Shown: positions 35,527 to 44,865, numbered from the stretch's first letter. The stretch is DNA of 60,742 bases from Dolichospermum planctonicum (GCF_005402965.1 NZ_BJCF01000026.1:1-60742); one strand, 5' to 3'. Numbers and translations: made by a program. The notes: a model not told the origin generated them from the sequence alone.

Positions 35527-36561
35527 CTAACTAAAATTCATCATCTCCCCAAATTCTTCCATCATTTTTTCCAGTAGGTCTTCCATCATATCCTCCCGAT
35601 TAGAACGGAGACTTTCTGGACCTGCGAGAAATTCTTTAATGGTTATTTTCTGCTCTTTAAAGTCTTGAACAAAATCACGAATCCCCGCAACCAACTTAAT
35701 TTGAGCTTGCATGGTTTCTAGCATTAATGCAATACAATCAACACCTTGTTTGGTTGCTTTTTTGTAATCAGCAACCATTGTTCCTTCTGGGGTATTTTTT
35801 GCTAACCGGAGTTCTTGCTTCAATTTATCGTACTGATTTTTGAGAATTTCATTTTGTTGTGCTATGGTTTTGCATTTACGATTTAAATCATTTTCGCTAT
35901 TATTATCAATTATTTCTCCTACTTCATACTTTCTTTCAATTTCTAAAAGTCTCGCTAAATCCCCCTCTTGGTAAGCTTTATTAATTTCTTTCATAATTTC
36001 TGTGTGAGTCATTTGGGTTTCATTGTCTTTAACCTTATCAGGGTGAAATATCTCCGCTAACCGCAAAAATATCTGTCGTACCTTTCTAGATTCATCTGTT
36101 TTACCCACAGGGGATTCTGAATTTATTTCTGCTTCCCAATATTGACGACTTTGATGATTTTCTTGAAAGTTATCATTTTCAGATAATTCCTCTAATTCTT
36201 GATCTTCTTCAGTGGCTTTATAACTAATAATTCCTCCCATTTGCAAACTTCTGTACAAAGATTCTATCCTTTTCTGAGTTTGTTTTCCCAGTTTTCTTGT
36301 AGTGAAAATTTCCGCAAATAAAGCATGAATTTCCTCATCTAATTCTGCCATTTTTTTCATATTAGGACTGGCTTTATGAAATACCTCTTTTGTTAAAGAA
36401 CGCATTTTTTCAATAAAGTTATTTAATTCTGCACGCTTTCTTTTAATTTGCTTTAATAGAGATTGGTGTTCTTTTTCTAAACCCTCTAACTGAAGATGTA
36501 AGTCAGATAGTGCTAGGGGAGTTACTGTAGTTGAGGATGCTGTTTTTGTTTTGCGTGGCAT
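35527..36561 (-). CDS. J-domain-like coiled-coil protein
   Basis: A 344-residue protein. The start at MPRKTKTASS is preferred to an upstream frame opening at 36645. Residues 20-110 form a heptad-rich coiled coil (LQLEGLEKEHQSLLKQIKRK). A middle segment of about 70 residues ends with a J-domain-like stretch, RQIFLRLAEIFHPDKVKD and INKAYQEGDLARLLEIE, containing the HPD tripeptide that stimulates Hsp70 ATPase. A second coiled coil follows and the tail is Met/Glu-rich (MMEDLLEKMMEEFGEMMNF). Such proteins bring DnaK to a specific substrate. The J domain lies in the middle rather than at the N-terminus, and no G/F or zinc-finger region of DnaJ is present. The gene lies between DUF2237 and hpnK. Confidence 0.78.
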   Translation of the reverse strand: MPRKTKTASSTTVTPLALSDLHLQLEGLEKEHQSLLKQIKRKRAELNNFIEKMRSLTKEVFHKASPNMKKMAELDEEIHALFAEIFTTRKLGKQTQKRIESLYRSLQMGGIISYKATEEDQELEELSENDNFQENHQSRQYWEAEINSESPVGKTDESRKVRQIFLRLAEIFHPDKVKDNETQMTHTEIMKEINKAYQEGDLARLLEIERKYEVGEIIDNNSENDLNRKCKTIAQQNEILKNQYDKLKQELRLAKNTPEGTMVADYKKATKQGVDCIALMLETMQAQIKLVAGIRDFVQDFKEQKITIKEFLAGPESLRSNREDMMEDLLEKMMEEFGEMMNFS

Positions 36562-36665
36562 GGCAGATACAATTAAGCTTAGGGTTGATAAACGAACACA
36601 AATAATATTATATTTATTATATTTTATATATTTATGTTTATACAAGGTTTATACAAGATTTTTAA

Positions 36666-37502
36666 TTAAATTAACTGGTGATAATTACTCAACTCAAACC
36701 CCTTCACAGTCAGCAATTCCCGCACTTTATGACTTAACAAAGCTTTTAATTCTATTTCACCACAGTTATTTGTATCAGTATTCACCAAAGCAGGATGAGC
36801 ATAAATCTCTACTAACTCGGCTTCAATTTGCGGTATCAAACTCAGTAAATATTCTTCACTTATGTTACCAGTTTGTAACAATCCATAAACCCTATCAGCA
36901 AAGTTAATATGATGGGCTTTTAATAAACCTTCTCCATAGTGTCGTAATTGTCCAAAGACAATAGACCAAATTATTTTAGTGAGTAAATTACGTCTATCAA
37001 TTTTGAGATTTTTGGTCAATTCTTCTGAAGGTAAACGAATGAATTTAATCTTAAATTCTGCTGCAAATTCTGTTAAAATATTCAAAATTACAGGATGTAC
37101 ATGAAGGTGTAAATGTCCATCAACATGAGCCAGATTTAAACCAGAATCACGGAATTTTTCTAATTGAGCAGATATTTCTAACCGCAATTCTGCACGGGTA
37201 GCTTGATTAAATTGATAATTTAATCCGGCTTGGGTGGGGTTATGGGAAAAATTACCCTGAGAGTCTACTAAATGGGGAATTTGTGCTGGTGGTAAAACAG
37301 ATTTACCGCAAACTAAAACCAGATGTAAACCAACCGCTAAATGAGGATGATTTTTTGCTAAAGCGATCGCCTCTTGTGCAGCATCACCAGTTACCATTAA
37401 ACTAGTGCTAGTTAAAATACCTTCTTCGTGAGCTTGAATAATCGCTGCATTCACATCATGAGAAAATCCGAAATCATCAGCATTAATAATTAAATAAGAC
37501 AT
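36666..37502 (-). CDS. hpnK: HpnK, hopanoid-associated YdjC/ChbG-family deacetylase
   Basis: A 278-residue YdjC/ChbG-type carbohydrate deacetylase. The metal-binding set is visible in YLIINADDFGFSHDVNAAI and HVDGHLHLHVHP, with NFADRVYGLLQTG and the C-terminal AELVEIYAHP. HpnK is expected to remove an acetyl group from N-acetylglucosaminyl-bacteriohopanetetrol, after HpnI adds the sugar and before HpnJ contracts the ring. The ATG at 37502 is chosen at MSYLIINADDFG; the frame starts four codons earlier. It lies downstream of hpnJ with about 145 bp between, filled with dispersed repeats. Family membership is firm; the substrate rests on context. Confidence 0.88.
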   Translation of the reverse strand: MSYLIINADDFGFSHDVNAAIIQAHEEGILTSTSLMVTGDAAQEAIALAKNHPHLAVGLHLVLVCGKSVLPPAQIPHLVDSQGNFSHNPTQAGLNYQFNQATRAELRLEISAQLEKFRDSGLNLAHVDGHLHLHVHPVILNILTEFAAEFKIKFIRLPSEELTKNLKIDRRNLLTKIIWSIVFGQLRHYGEGLLKAHHINFADRVYGLLQTGNISEEYLLSLIPQIEAELVEIYAHPALVNTDTNNCGEIELKALLSHKVRELLTVKGFELSNYHQLI

Positions 37503-37538
37503 TGGTATATACATAATTAGGATTAAAAATGTCAGAAT

Positions 37539-37640
37539 CAGGATAACCAGGATTAAAGGATTAACAGGATTATTAAATCAAATCCTGAACATCCTTAAAT
37601 CTTGTAAATCCTGATATGGCTACCTCACGCTACGCTATCA
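37539..37640. repeat. Dispersed inverted repeats between hpnJ and hpnK
   Basis: An imperfect inverted repeat: caggattaaaggattaacaggatt on one side and aatcctgaacatccttaaatc on the other, followed by GGCTACCTCACGCTACGCTATC. The ATCCTG-type unit also occurs near 19372-19396. It can fold into a long hairpin in the hpnJ-hpnK transcript. Confidence 0.65.
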
Positions 37641-37646
37641 GACGAT

Positions 37647-39080
37647 TTACCTAGCTAAAGCTTGAGTCCGACGTTCACTTAAATAAGCAAAGAACTCCTT
37701 ACCTTCCCGCAAACGACGCACTAACATTTGTCTATCTCCCAGCATTTCCCGCACTATGGGAATAATCGCTTTGGGACGGAAGTAAAACTTACGATACATT
37801 CTTTCTACTGCGTCTTCAATTTCCCCACTAGAAAGGCTTGGATATTGCAAAGTTGAAGTTTGAATACCGGAAGTTGCTACTAAAGATTCATTCGCAAACC
37901 AACCATTTTCTCGCGCTTGGTCATACAATTCTGTACCTGGATAAGGTGCAGCAATAGAAACTTGAATTGTATGGGGACTCAATTCACAAGCAAAGCGAAT
38001 TGTTTCTTCTACAGTTTCCTTTGTTTCTATTGGTAAGCCAATAATAAATGTCCCATGGACAGTAATACCCAATTTGTGGCAATTTTTCATAAATTCTCGC
38101 GCCACTTCCAACTTAATACCCTTCTTAATATTATTCAGAACTTGTTGATTACCAGATTCAAAACCTACTAATAACAACCTTAAACCATTATCTCGCAAGG
38201 TTTTGAGGGTATCATAATCTAAATTAGCACGGGCATTGCAACTCCAAGTTAAATTCAGTCGCTTCAGATGTTGACTAATTGCGATCGCTCGATGTTTATC
38301 AATGGTAAAAGTATCATCATCAAACATATACTCCCGCACGTTGTCCCCAAACAAAACCTTGGCTTCCTCCATTTCTCGTCCTACCGCATCCGGGCTTTTA
38401 TGACGGTATAAATGTCCGCCAATGGTTTGTGGCCACAAACAAAAAGTACATTTTGCTGGACAACCCCGCCCAGTATAAAAAGATATGTAAGGATGTTGCA
38501 AATAACCAATGAAATATTTACTAATATCCAAATCACGGGCGTAAACTGGTAATACACTGGGCATAGCATCCCAATCATGAATTAAAGCACGTTCCTCCAT
38601 GTGGTGAATATTACCCAACTTATCCCGATAACTCAAACCCTTGATTTCATCCCAAGGTTTCCCCTCTGCTAATTCTTTGCAGGTATAATCAAATTCATTG
38701 CGACAAACAAAATCAATGACCGGATTTTCCTGTAAAGTTTCCCCTGGTAAAACAGCAACGTGCGCTCCTACAAAGCCAATTTGCACACTCGGATTTTGTG
38801 CTTTTATCGTCTCCGCACACTTAACATCATTCGCTAAGGACGGTGTACTAGTGTGCATAATTACCAGTTCATAATCCTTGGCAATTTTCAGCACATCATC
38901 CACCGTTTGCCCATGGGGAGGTGCATCAACTAACCTACTACCAGGCACTAAAGCCGCAGGTTGTGCTAACCAAGTCGGATACCAAAAGGAGGTAATTTCT
39001 CGTTTTGCTTGATACCGCGCTCCTGCACCACCATCAAAACCATCAAAAGACGGTGGACTCAAAAATAAAGTAGTTTTCAT
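37647..39080 (-). CDS. hpnJ: HpnJ, hopanoid radical SAM protein
   Basis: A 477-residue B12-binding-domain radical SAM enzyme. The start MKTTLFLSPPSFDGFDGGAG and the region ITSFWYPTWLAQPAALVPGS match HpnJ well. A cobalamin-binding-like domain covers about residues 30-150. The 4Fe-4S cluster cysteines are in FYTGRGCPAKCTFCLWPQT. A TIM-barrel part follows with YMFDDDTFTIDKH, LLLVGFESGNQQVL and HGTFIIGLPIETKETVEE. HpnJ is proposed to convert the glucosaminyl headgroup to a cyclitol ether on bacteriohopanetetrol. It lies 44 bp downstream of the squalene synthase gene and upstream of hpnK, on one strand, so the three likely form a transcription unit. Confidence 0.93.
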   Translation of the reverse strand: MKTTLFLSPPSFDGFDGGAGARYQAKREITSFWYPTWLAQPAALVPGSRLVDAPPHGQTVDDVLKIAKDYELVIMHTSTPSLANDVKCAETIKAQNPSVQIGFVGAHVAVLPGETLQENPVIDFVCRNEFDYTCKELAEGKPWDEIKGLSYRDKLGNIHHMEERALIHDWDAMPSVLPVYARDLDISKYFIGYLQHPYISFYTGRGCPAKCTFCLWPQTIGGHLYRHKSPDAVGREMEEAKVLFGDNVREYMFDDDTFTIDKHRAIAISQHLKRLNLTWSCNARANLDYDTLKTLRDNGLRLLLVGFESGNQQVLNNIKKGIKLEVAREFMKNCHKLGITVHGTFIIGLPIETKETVEETIRFACELSPHTIQVSIAAPYPGTELYDQARENGWFANESLVATSGIQTSTLQYPSLSSGEIEDAVERMYRKFYFRPKAIIPIVREMLGDRQMLVRRLREGKEFFAYLSERRTQALAR

Positions 39081-39124
39081 GAATATCTCTCACACGCAAA
39101 TTTTTTACTTTGGTCAATTTTTAC

Positions 39125-39955
39125 CTAACTAGCCTTAGCATTTACACTCATCAAGTTTTCAATCAGTGAAACAACATCACTACGACTGAGCTTTTCCTTG
39201 CCATTTGCTAAAGCATCAAGAGTACCATGAGCTAAAGCCAGAGGAATTTGGCAAAATTGCAAGGCCGGTCCTTTTGGCAAGGATTTGGTATAAGCATCTG
39301 CTAAGATCAAATTGCGACGAGCATATTTTTGGAGATTGTCCTTATTCCAACCCGCTGGGAAAAAATTTACCCCACGAGTTAAATCCTCAGAATTGTTACG
39401 GAGAATATTTACCGCTTGTAAACCCCTACCAAATCCTATGGCTTGAGTCCGGTTGCTTTGGGTTCCATCATACCAGTTCCATAAATCTGAGAGTAACAAC
39501 CCTACCGCACCCGCTACTCCAAATGTATAACGGTCTAATTCCGCTTCAGTTTCTATTTTCCAATTTCTATCTGCCCAATAAGCCATTCTATCGGCCATTG
39601 CGGCCGTTGCATCCCAAATCCGTGGAGCAATACTTTCCGGTGCTAATATTGACCATTCTCTAATGCGTAAACTGACTTCTTCCAAAGAATTTTCTTGTCC
39701 CTTAAACACCATAGAAAAGGCATCAAGCGGAAAACCATCTACTCCAGATTGTAATGTCAGGCTAATATTTTGCAACAAGCGTTTTTTGGTCTTATGATCC
39801 AGAATTGGATCATCTTCGATTTGGTCAATGGCTCGCATACACAGGTATGCCGATGCCACTGCTTCTTGCAATCCTGATGGTAAAATACTAATTGGGATAT
39901 AAAAAGTTCGACTAGTCTCTTTGAGGATTTGCAACGCATCTCCACGTAAATCCAT
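39125..39955 (-). CDS. sqs: Squalene synthase-like (trans-isoprenyl head-to-head)
   Basis: A 276-residue squalene/phytoene synthase-family enzyme. The start ATG at 39955 follows AAGGAG by about nine bases; the frame runs 20 codons further without support. The first Asp motif is in MRAIDQIEDDP (DxxED) after SRTFYIPISILPSGLQ, and YTFGVAGAVGLLLSDLW is well conserved. The second motif reads NILRNNSEDLTRGVNFFP, with Asn where many homologues have Asp (NILRD); the ED pair that follows is intact. Placement directly before hpnJ and hpnK argues for squalene, the hopanoid precursor, rather than phytoene. The enzyme condenses two farnesyl diphosphates with NADPH. Confidence 0.83.
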   Translation of the reverse strand: MDLRGDALQILKETSRTFYIPISILPSGLQEAVASAYLCMRAIDQIEDDPILDHKTKKRLLQNISLTLQSGVDGFPLDAFSMVFKGQENSLEEVSLRIREWSILAPESIAPRIWDATAAMADRMAYWADRNWKIETEAELDRYTFGVAGAVGLLLSDLWNWYDGTQSNRTQAIGFGRGLQAVNILRNNSEDLTRGVNFFPAGWNKDNLQKYARRNLILADAYTKSLPKGPALQFCQIPLALAHGTLDALANGKEKLSRSDVVSLIENLMSVNAKAS

Positions 39956-40665
39956 TTTGTTCACTCCTTGATTTTCACACCACACACAATTTTTGATTTT
40001 TCTTTGATTTTTCAATGATACTGGATTTAGTTTTTACTAAACCTTAAAAACCATAAATATCCTAGTATTTAATCTAGGAACTAATAGTTTATCGTGTCTT
40101 ACTTAACACAAATCTGAAGTTTATCAAAGTTTAGTCTAGTATATAAGGTTTTGGTGACAAGAATTTTTGCTACAGGAGTAGATATCAACAAACCTAATTT
40201 CTGAGTATCACAGTAAACTCTTACTACTTAACACTAACTAATGTTAATTCACTGCTAATACCCTGGGAAAAAATTATCGGAAATATTGGGTAAGTTTACT
40301 ACCATAAATTTATGTCTTTTTAAAGACTAAGTTTAATAACAATCCTACATAAATCCCATCTGATCTTAATTTTTTGTAATAACGGCCTGCATATCTACTT
40401 TCCTCTTGCAGCCTCGCTGATTCCCTGGTACATAATATATAAAATATTTAATAAATAGTAAATTAATAGTAAATTTTTCCCAAAAGCGTGCATTTTGTGT
40501 AAAATAAATGCAGGTAAATCGCAAAATATATATTTACTTGCAAAAAATTGCCTAAAATATACCTGATAACTGTTAATTTAACTAGGGCAGTGTCAATAAA
40601 TTAGTCAAGATTGTACTACTTTCGATTTACTCCTAACATCCCTATAATAACATCTAGAGGTATCA
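39956..40665. other. Long divergent promoter region
   Basis: About 700 bases of AT-rich DNA between the divergent squalene synthase and LabA-like genes. No gene, hairpin terminator or repeat array is recognised. Both promoters should lie here. Confidence 0.5.
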
Positions 40666-41349
40666 ATGCAGTTTAATCATCTTAGCAAAAAAAACAACGA
40701 ATATAAAGAACTTAAAGAAAAACCTCAAAGGTATTGTCCAACTACTAAAGGCACTATTAAAGGGAAAGAATCTAATCCAGTCAATACAGTCAACAATACT
40801 GCATTAAATGATGATGAAAATCGTGGTCGCGTTGCAATTTTCATTGATGGATTAAATCTATTTCAGACCGCGTTGCAATTGGGAATTGAAATTGACTATG
40901 TAAAATTGCTTTGTAGTTTAACTAAAACCTCTCGTCTATTACGGGCATTCTTTTATACAGGATTGGATATTGGCAACGAAAGGCAACAGGGATTTCTATT
41001 ATGGATGCGTCGAAATGGCTATCGTGTAGTTACTAAAGATATGAGTGTAGTTGTAGATAATTACAAAAAACCAAATCTGAATGTGGAAATTGCCGTTGAT
41101 ATGATTACTTTAGCACCTTATTATGATACGGCTATCTTGGTCAGTGGAGATGGAGATCTATCCTATGCTGTCAATGCAGTTAGCGGTATGGGAGCTAGGG
41201 TAGAGGTAATTGGTTTACAAACAACAACTAGTGACTATCTTATTGATGTAGCTGATGAATTTACTGATTTTGACAGTATTAAACAACATCTTAAAAAGGA
41301 TTCTTGTATCAGCTGTAGTTATCGAAGTTCTTCTAATTACCAGTTTTAA
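40666..41349 (+). CDS. LabA/NYN-domain protein
   Basis: A 227-residue protein with a NYN (LabA/DUF88) domain at about residues 50-205, a PIN-like RNase fold. Visible are VAIFIDGLNLFQTALQLG (first Asp and Asn), TGLDIGNERQQGFLLWMRRN, VEIAVDMITLAPYYDTAILV, SGDGDLSYAVNAVSGMGARV and VADEFTDFD. All the expected acidic residues are present. The first 50 residues are basic and low-complexity (KKNNEYKELKEKPQRYCPTT). LabA in Synechococcus is involved in circadian output from KaiC; homologues elsewhere are of unknown target. This one is probably an RNA-cleaving or RNA-binding regulator. It stands alone. Confidence 0.85.
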   Translation: MQFNHLSKKNNEYKELKEKPQRYCPTTKGTIKGKESNPVNTVNNTALNDDENRGRVAIFIDGLNLFQTALQLGIEIDYVKLLCSLTKTSRLLRAFFYTGLDIGNERQQGFLLWMRRNGYRVVTKDMSVVVDNYKKPNLNVEIAVDMITLAPYYDTAILVSGDGDLSYAVNAVSGMGARVEVIGLQTTTSDYLIDVADEFTDFDSIKQHLKKDSCISCSYRSSSNYQF

Positions 41350-41647
41350 ATTCCCAATAATTTGTGAATTATCGTTTCTAAATAATTAGACATTTATTAT
41401 ACTAACTTTGAATTTTTAACTTGGAGGGTATCTAATTTTTCATTTTATTTGCCACTTTTTTAATATCTATGCTATACCAGTCTAGAAACGGCTAATTAAC
41501 ATTAATAAGCATAATCACCATACTCTAAAATGCAGCTTTAAATCAAGTATGATTGCTGATTAATGTGTTTTTAGCACTCAGTCAAAATGTATCTTAAATA
41601 GATATATTTATGAGAACTTAACTTATATTATTAAAGGAGTAAGTGCT

Positions 41648-41971
41648 GTGAATCAAATCCAGTTAACTTTATTTATTAGCTATTTGCTAATGACTGCATA
41701 TTTTTTTACTAATTGGTTAACTTTTTCCCTCCGTTCCCCTACATCTTCTCCAGAGGATAAATTTTTATCATTTATGATGTTCATCATTACTACAATCTTC
41801 TGGCCTGTAGCTATTGTTATCTCTTGCTTAGAAGTAGTTAAAAAAGGCAAATTAGAATTTACTGTTCTATTTCCCGTACTTTTAGCAATATTCGCTGTTG
41901 GTATTTCCTACTATTTAAGTTCAGTACATGAAGATTGGCTGTGTTATCATGATTTATTTTGTCATATTTAA
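41648..41971 (+). CDS. Small membrane protein, unknown
   Basis: A 107-residue protein starting with GTG after AAAGGAG, a strong ribosome-binding site. It has three hydrophobic helices (about residues 5-27, 40-63, 73-93) and a short C-terminal tail with EDWLCYHDLFCHI. The Ser/Pro-rich loop is RSPTSSPEDKF. No family is recognised. About 300 bases without a gene precede it. The good ribosome-binding site and clean hydrophobic pattern support it being real. Confidence 0.6.
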   Translation: MNQIQLTLFISYLLMTAYFFTNWLTFSLRSPTSSPEDKFLSFMMFIITTIFWPVAIVISCLEVVKKGKLEFTVLFPVLLAIFAVGISYYLSSVHEDWLCYHDLFCHI

Positions 41972-42142
41972 ATTCTCAGCGGCAACAATCTAGGAATTTG
42001 AATTTTAAGACCTATTCCCTCAATAGATAATTTAACCTAAATTTATACTGATGTTAACTCAATCTTTGTTCTCTGGTTATGCCGTTAGTGATAAAATCAC
42101 AAAGATAAAATAAAAAAATATAGTATATCTATCAGCTTATAG

Positions 42143-42676
42143 ATGTATACAGGATATCAAATGATTGAGGCTATTGCTGTCTCTTGGCTACTACTGATTT
42201 TGGGGGATTTCCTTTCCACCTTTTTCTATCATGTACCTGAACACGTTTTTGGTAGCCTCCACCTGACAACTCACCACTCCTCGAAAAAGAATTTCCGCCA
42301 CTATGCCATTTTAACATTTAATCCCCACGTGGTTTTAGATGGGATTTTGGGAGCTTTACCTTATTTACTGATAGCATTCTGGTTATGGGGTTTATCTCCC
42401 ATTGGCGTAATTTGTGGTTTATTGTTTGGTCAGTTCCATGTGTGGTGGAGACACGTAACTTCCTTAGGGAGGCAAACACCTCAAGCTGTAATTGTTTTGT
42501 GTAGGTTATTGTTTATTACTACACCAGAACAACATTGGTTACATCACCAAAAAACTAACTTGGGCTTTGGCGATATTTTCACGTTTTTTGACCAACCTGC
42601 GAGAATTTGGATGGGTTGGTTACGTCTATTAAGAATTAATTGGCGTTCTCACACAGAAACTCACATTTCTGGATAA
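42143..42676 (+). CDS. Sterol desaturase/fatty-acid hydroxylase-like membrane protein
   Basis: A 177-residue membrane protein with histidine clusters of the di-iron hydroxylase superfamily: FFYHVPEH, HLTTHHSSKKNFRHYAI, FGQFHVWWRHV and TTPEQHWLHHQKTNLGFGD. Four hydrophobic segments surround them. Length is short for the superfamily but all histidine boxes are present. The substrate is unknown; sterol-desaturase-like proteins in cyanobacteria act on lipids or carotenoids. It may start at the Met at codon 7. It lies upstream of the SLH protein on the same strand with a 100-bp gap. Confidence 0.8.
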   Translation: MYTGYQMIEAIAVSWLLLILGDFLSTFFYHVPEHVFGSLHLTTHHSSKKNFRHYAILTFNPHVVLDGILGALPYLLIAFWLWGLSPIGVICGLLFGQFHVWWRHVTSLGRQTPQAVIVLCRLLFITTPEQHWLHHQKTNLGFGDIFTFFDQPARIWMGWLRLLRINWRSHTETHISG

Positions 42677-42777
42677 ACTAGATTTTGACTAAAATTATCA
42701 ACTTGAAATTTTCAGTGTGTCAAAAGTATGGTTAATTTATGGATGTCACCATTTAAACCATACGAGTTTGACAACCA

Positions 42778-44865
42778 ATGGTTAATTCTAGTCTTATTGC
42801 TACAATTTATGTGAATCCTGCTACAGGAAAGGATAGTAATACTGGTTCTCGTCTCAATCCCTTGAAAAGTATTACCTGCGCCCTAAAACAGGCAAAAACA
42901 TCAACAATTATTCAGTTGGCCAATGGAACTTATGGAACAGCAAATGGAGAGGTATTTCCCCTCATCATTCCACAGGGGGTATTGGTAGTAGGTAATGAAG
43001 CCAATAAAGGCCAGGAAATTATCATTTCTGGCAGTGGGGAATATCAAAGCTCTAGTTTCGGGTTACAGAATATCACTTTACTATTACGAGGTGATGCCAG
43101 TCTCTTAGGTGTAACCGTGATTAATACCATAGCCAAAGGTACTGGTGTTTGGATTGAATCATCAGTTCCTACGGTAGCCAATAGTACATTTAAGAACTGT
43201 GCTAGAGAAGGAATCTTTACTACTGGCAATGCTAAACCGGGTATTATGGATAATTTATTTATTAATAATCAATTCAGTGGGTTAGTCATGGCTAGGAATA
43301 GCAAAGGGGAAGTGCTGCGGAATTTATTTCAAAACAACGCTTTAGGTATAGCCATTAGTGACTTTGCAGCCCCTTTAGTGGCAAATAATAAACTTTCAGC
43401 AAATGGGACAGCGATCGCCCTTGCTCGTGATGCTAGACCCGTATTACGACGAAATCTGATTGTCGGTAATACCCAAGGAGGTTTGTTAGTCAATGGTAAT
43501 GCCGTTCCCGATTTAGGAAATCCCCAAGATCCTGCCGACAACATTTTTCGGGAACAGGGGAAATTCGATTTACAAAATGTTACAAATCAAAAAATCATCT
43601 CCGTTGGTAATCAGTTAAATCCTGCCCGGGTGATTGGATTAATAGACTTCATAACTGCTACTGTTGATACCCCCAGTCAAATAGGAGTTAGTAGCAGATT
43701 TGCCGATTTAGAAGGACATTGGTCCGTTGCTTTTGTGGAATCCCTGGTTAGCAAAGGTTTTATTAGCGGTTTTCCCGACGGGACTTTTCAACCAGCCACA
43801 CCGATTAACCGCGCTCAATATGCGGCTGTGATTACTAAGACATTCCAACTTCCTGAGAGTAAGCAACTAGATAGATTCAAAGATGTTAAATCGAACTTTT
43901 GGGCGGCCAAAGCCATAGCCAGTGCTGCTGAGAACGGCTTTTTGACAGGGTTTCCCGATGGGACATTTCGACCAGAAAATAATTTAACAAAAATTCAAGC
44001 TTTAGTCTCCATTGTCAACGGTTTAAAATTGAGTGGTGGTAATCCTAACATCTTAATGGTATACCGCGATCGCGCCCAAATTCCCAGTTATGCCACCAAG
44101 ATCGCTACCGTAGCTACCCAAAAATTATTAGTGGTGAATTATCCCCAACCAGATCAATTAGAACCGCTGCGGGAAATTACCCGCGCCGAAGTAGCCGCCC
44201 TAATTTACCAGGCATTACTAGCCATAGGCCAAGAAAATCCCCTCCCTTGTTCCTATATTGTCAAACCAGAGACAGAGATTCCCTCCTTCTGTGATATTGT
44301 CGGACATTGGGCAGAACCATTTATTCGGGCATTAGTTAGTATGAACTTAAGTCAAGGTTTTGCTGATGGGACTTACCAACCAGATCAAGCCATGACCCGC
44401 GCCCAATACACGGCTTTAATTGCCACGGCCTTTAACCCCCCTGCTAAACGCCCTAGCCCCGAATTTACGGACATACCCAAGGATTTTTGGGCGGCTAAGG
44501 CCATTGAAATAGCCGCCAGGGGTGGTTTTGTGGGCGGATTTAGCGATCGCACCTTCCGTCCCCAGCAAAAGGTTCAACGGCTACAAATTATCGTCTCCTT
44601 GGTCAATGGACTGGGACTCTCAGCCACTAATCAAAAGACTTTAATCTACAAAGACCAGAATAAAATTCCTGAATATGCTCAAACAGCAGTTACTATCGCT
44701 ACCCAACAAAAAATTATTGTTAATTATCCAGATCCCAATTTGCTTGCACCTACTAGGGAGGCCACTCGTGCTGAAGTGGCGGCCATGGTCTATCAAGCAT
44801 TAGTAGCTACTCGACGGACAAAAATTATTAACTCACCTTATATTGTTTTGCAGATCAGCAATTGA
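42778..44865 (+). CDS. DUF1565 beta-helix protein with six SLH domains
   Basis: A 695-residue protein. Residues 10-270 match DUF1565 and parallel beta-helix (pectate-lyase-like) repeats: IYVNPATGKDSNTGSRLNPL, then repeated short units such as GVWIESSVPTV, GIFTTGNAKPG and GLVMARNSKG. From residue 300 on come two successive triplets of SLH modules: FADLEGHWSVAFVESLVSKG, FKDVKSNFWAAKAI, YRDRAQIPSYA; then FCDIVGHWAEPFIRALVSMN, FTDIPKDFWAAKAI, YKDQNKIPEYA. SLH domains bind peptidoglycan-linked polymers and anchor proteins to the cell surface. Oddly, no signal peptide is visible, and a stop eight codons upstream leaves no alternative start with one. Two HIP1 octamers lie inside. Confidence 0.88.
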   Translation: MVNSSLIATIYVNPATGKDSNTGSRLNPLKSITCALKQAKTSTIIQLANGTYGTANGEVFPLIIPQGVLVVGNEANKGQEIIISGSGEYQSSSFGLQNITLLLRGDASLLGVTVINTIAKGTGVWIESSVPTVANSTFKNCAREGIFTTGNAKPGIMDNLFINNQFSGLVMARNSKGEVLRNLFQNNALGIAISDFAAPLVANNKLSANGTAIALARDARPVLRRNLIVGNTQGGLLVNGNAVPDLGNPQDPADNIFREQGKFDLQNVTNQKIISVGNQLNPARVIGLIDFITATVDTPSQIGVSSRFADLEGHWSVAFVESLVSKGFISGFPDGTFQPATPINRAQYAAVITKTFQLPESKQLDRFKDVKSNFWAAKAIASAAENGFLTGFPDGTFRPENNLTKIQALVSIVNGLKLSGGNPNILMVYRDRAQIPSYATKIATVATQKLLVVNYPQPDQLEPLREITRAEVAALIYQALLAIGQENPLPCSYIVKPETEIPSFCDIVGHWAEPFIRALVSMNLSQGFADGTYQPDQAMTRAQYTALIATAFNPPAKRPSPEFTDIPKDFWAAKAIEIAARGGFVGGFSDRTFRPQQKVQRLQIIVSLVNGLGLSATNQKTLIYKDQNKIPEYAQTAVTIATQQKIIVNYPDPNLLAPTREATRAEVAAMVYQALVATRRTKIINSPYIVLQISN

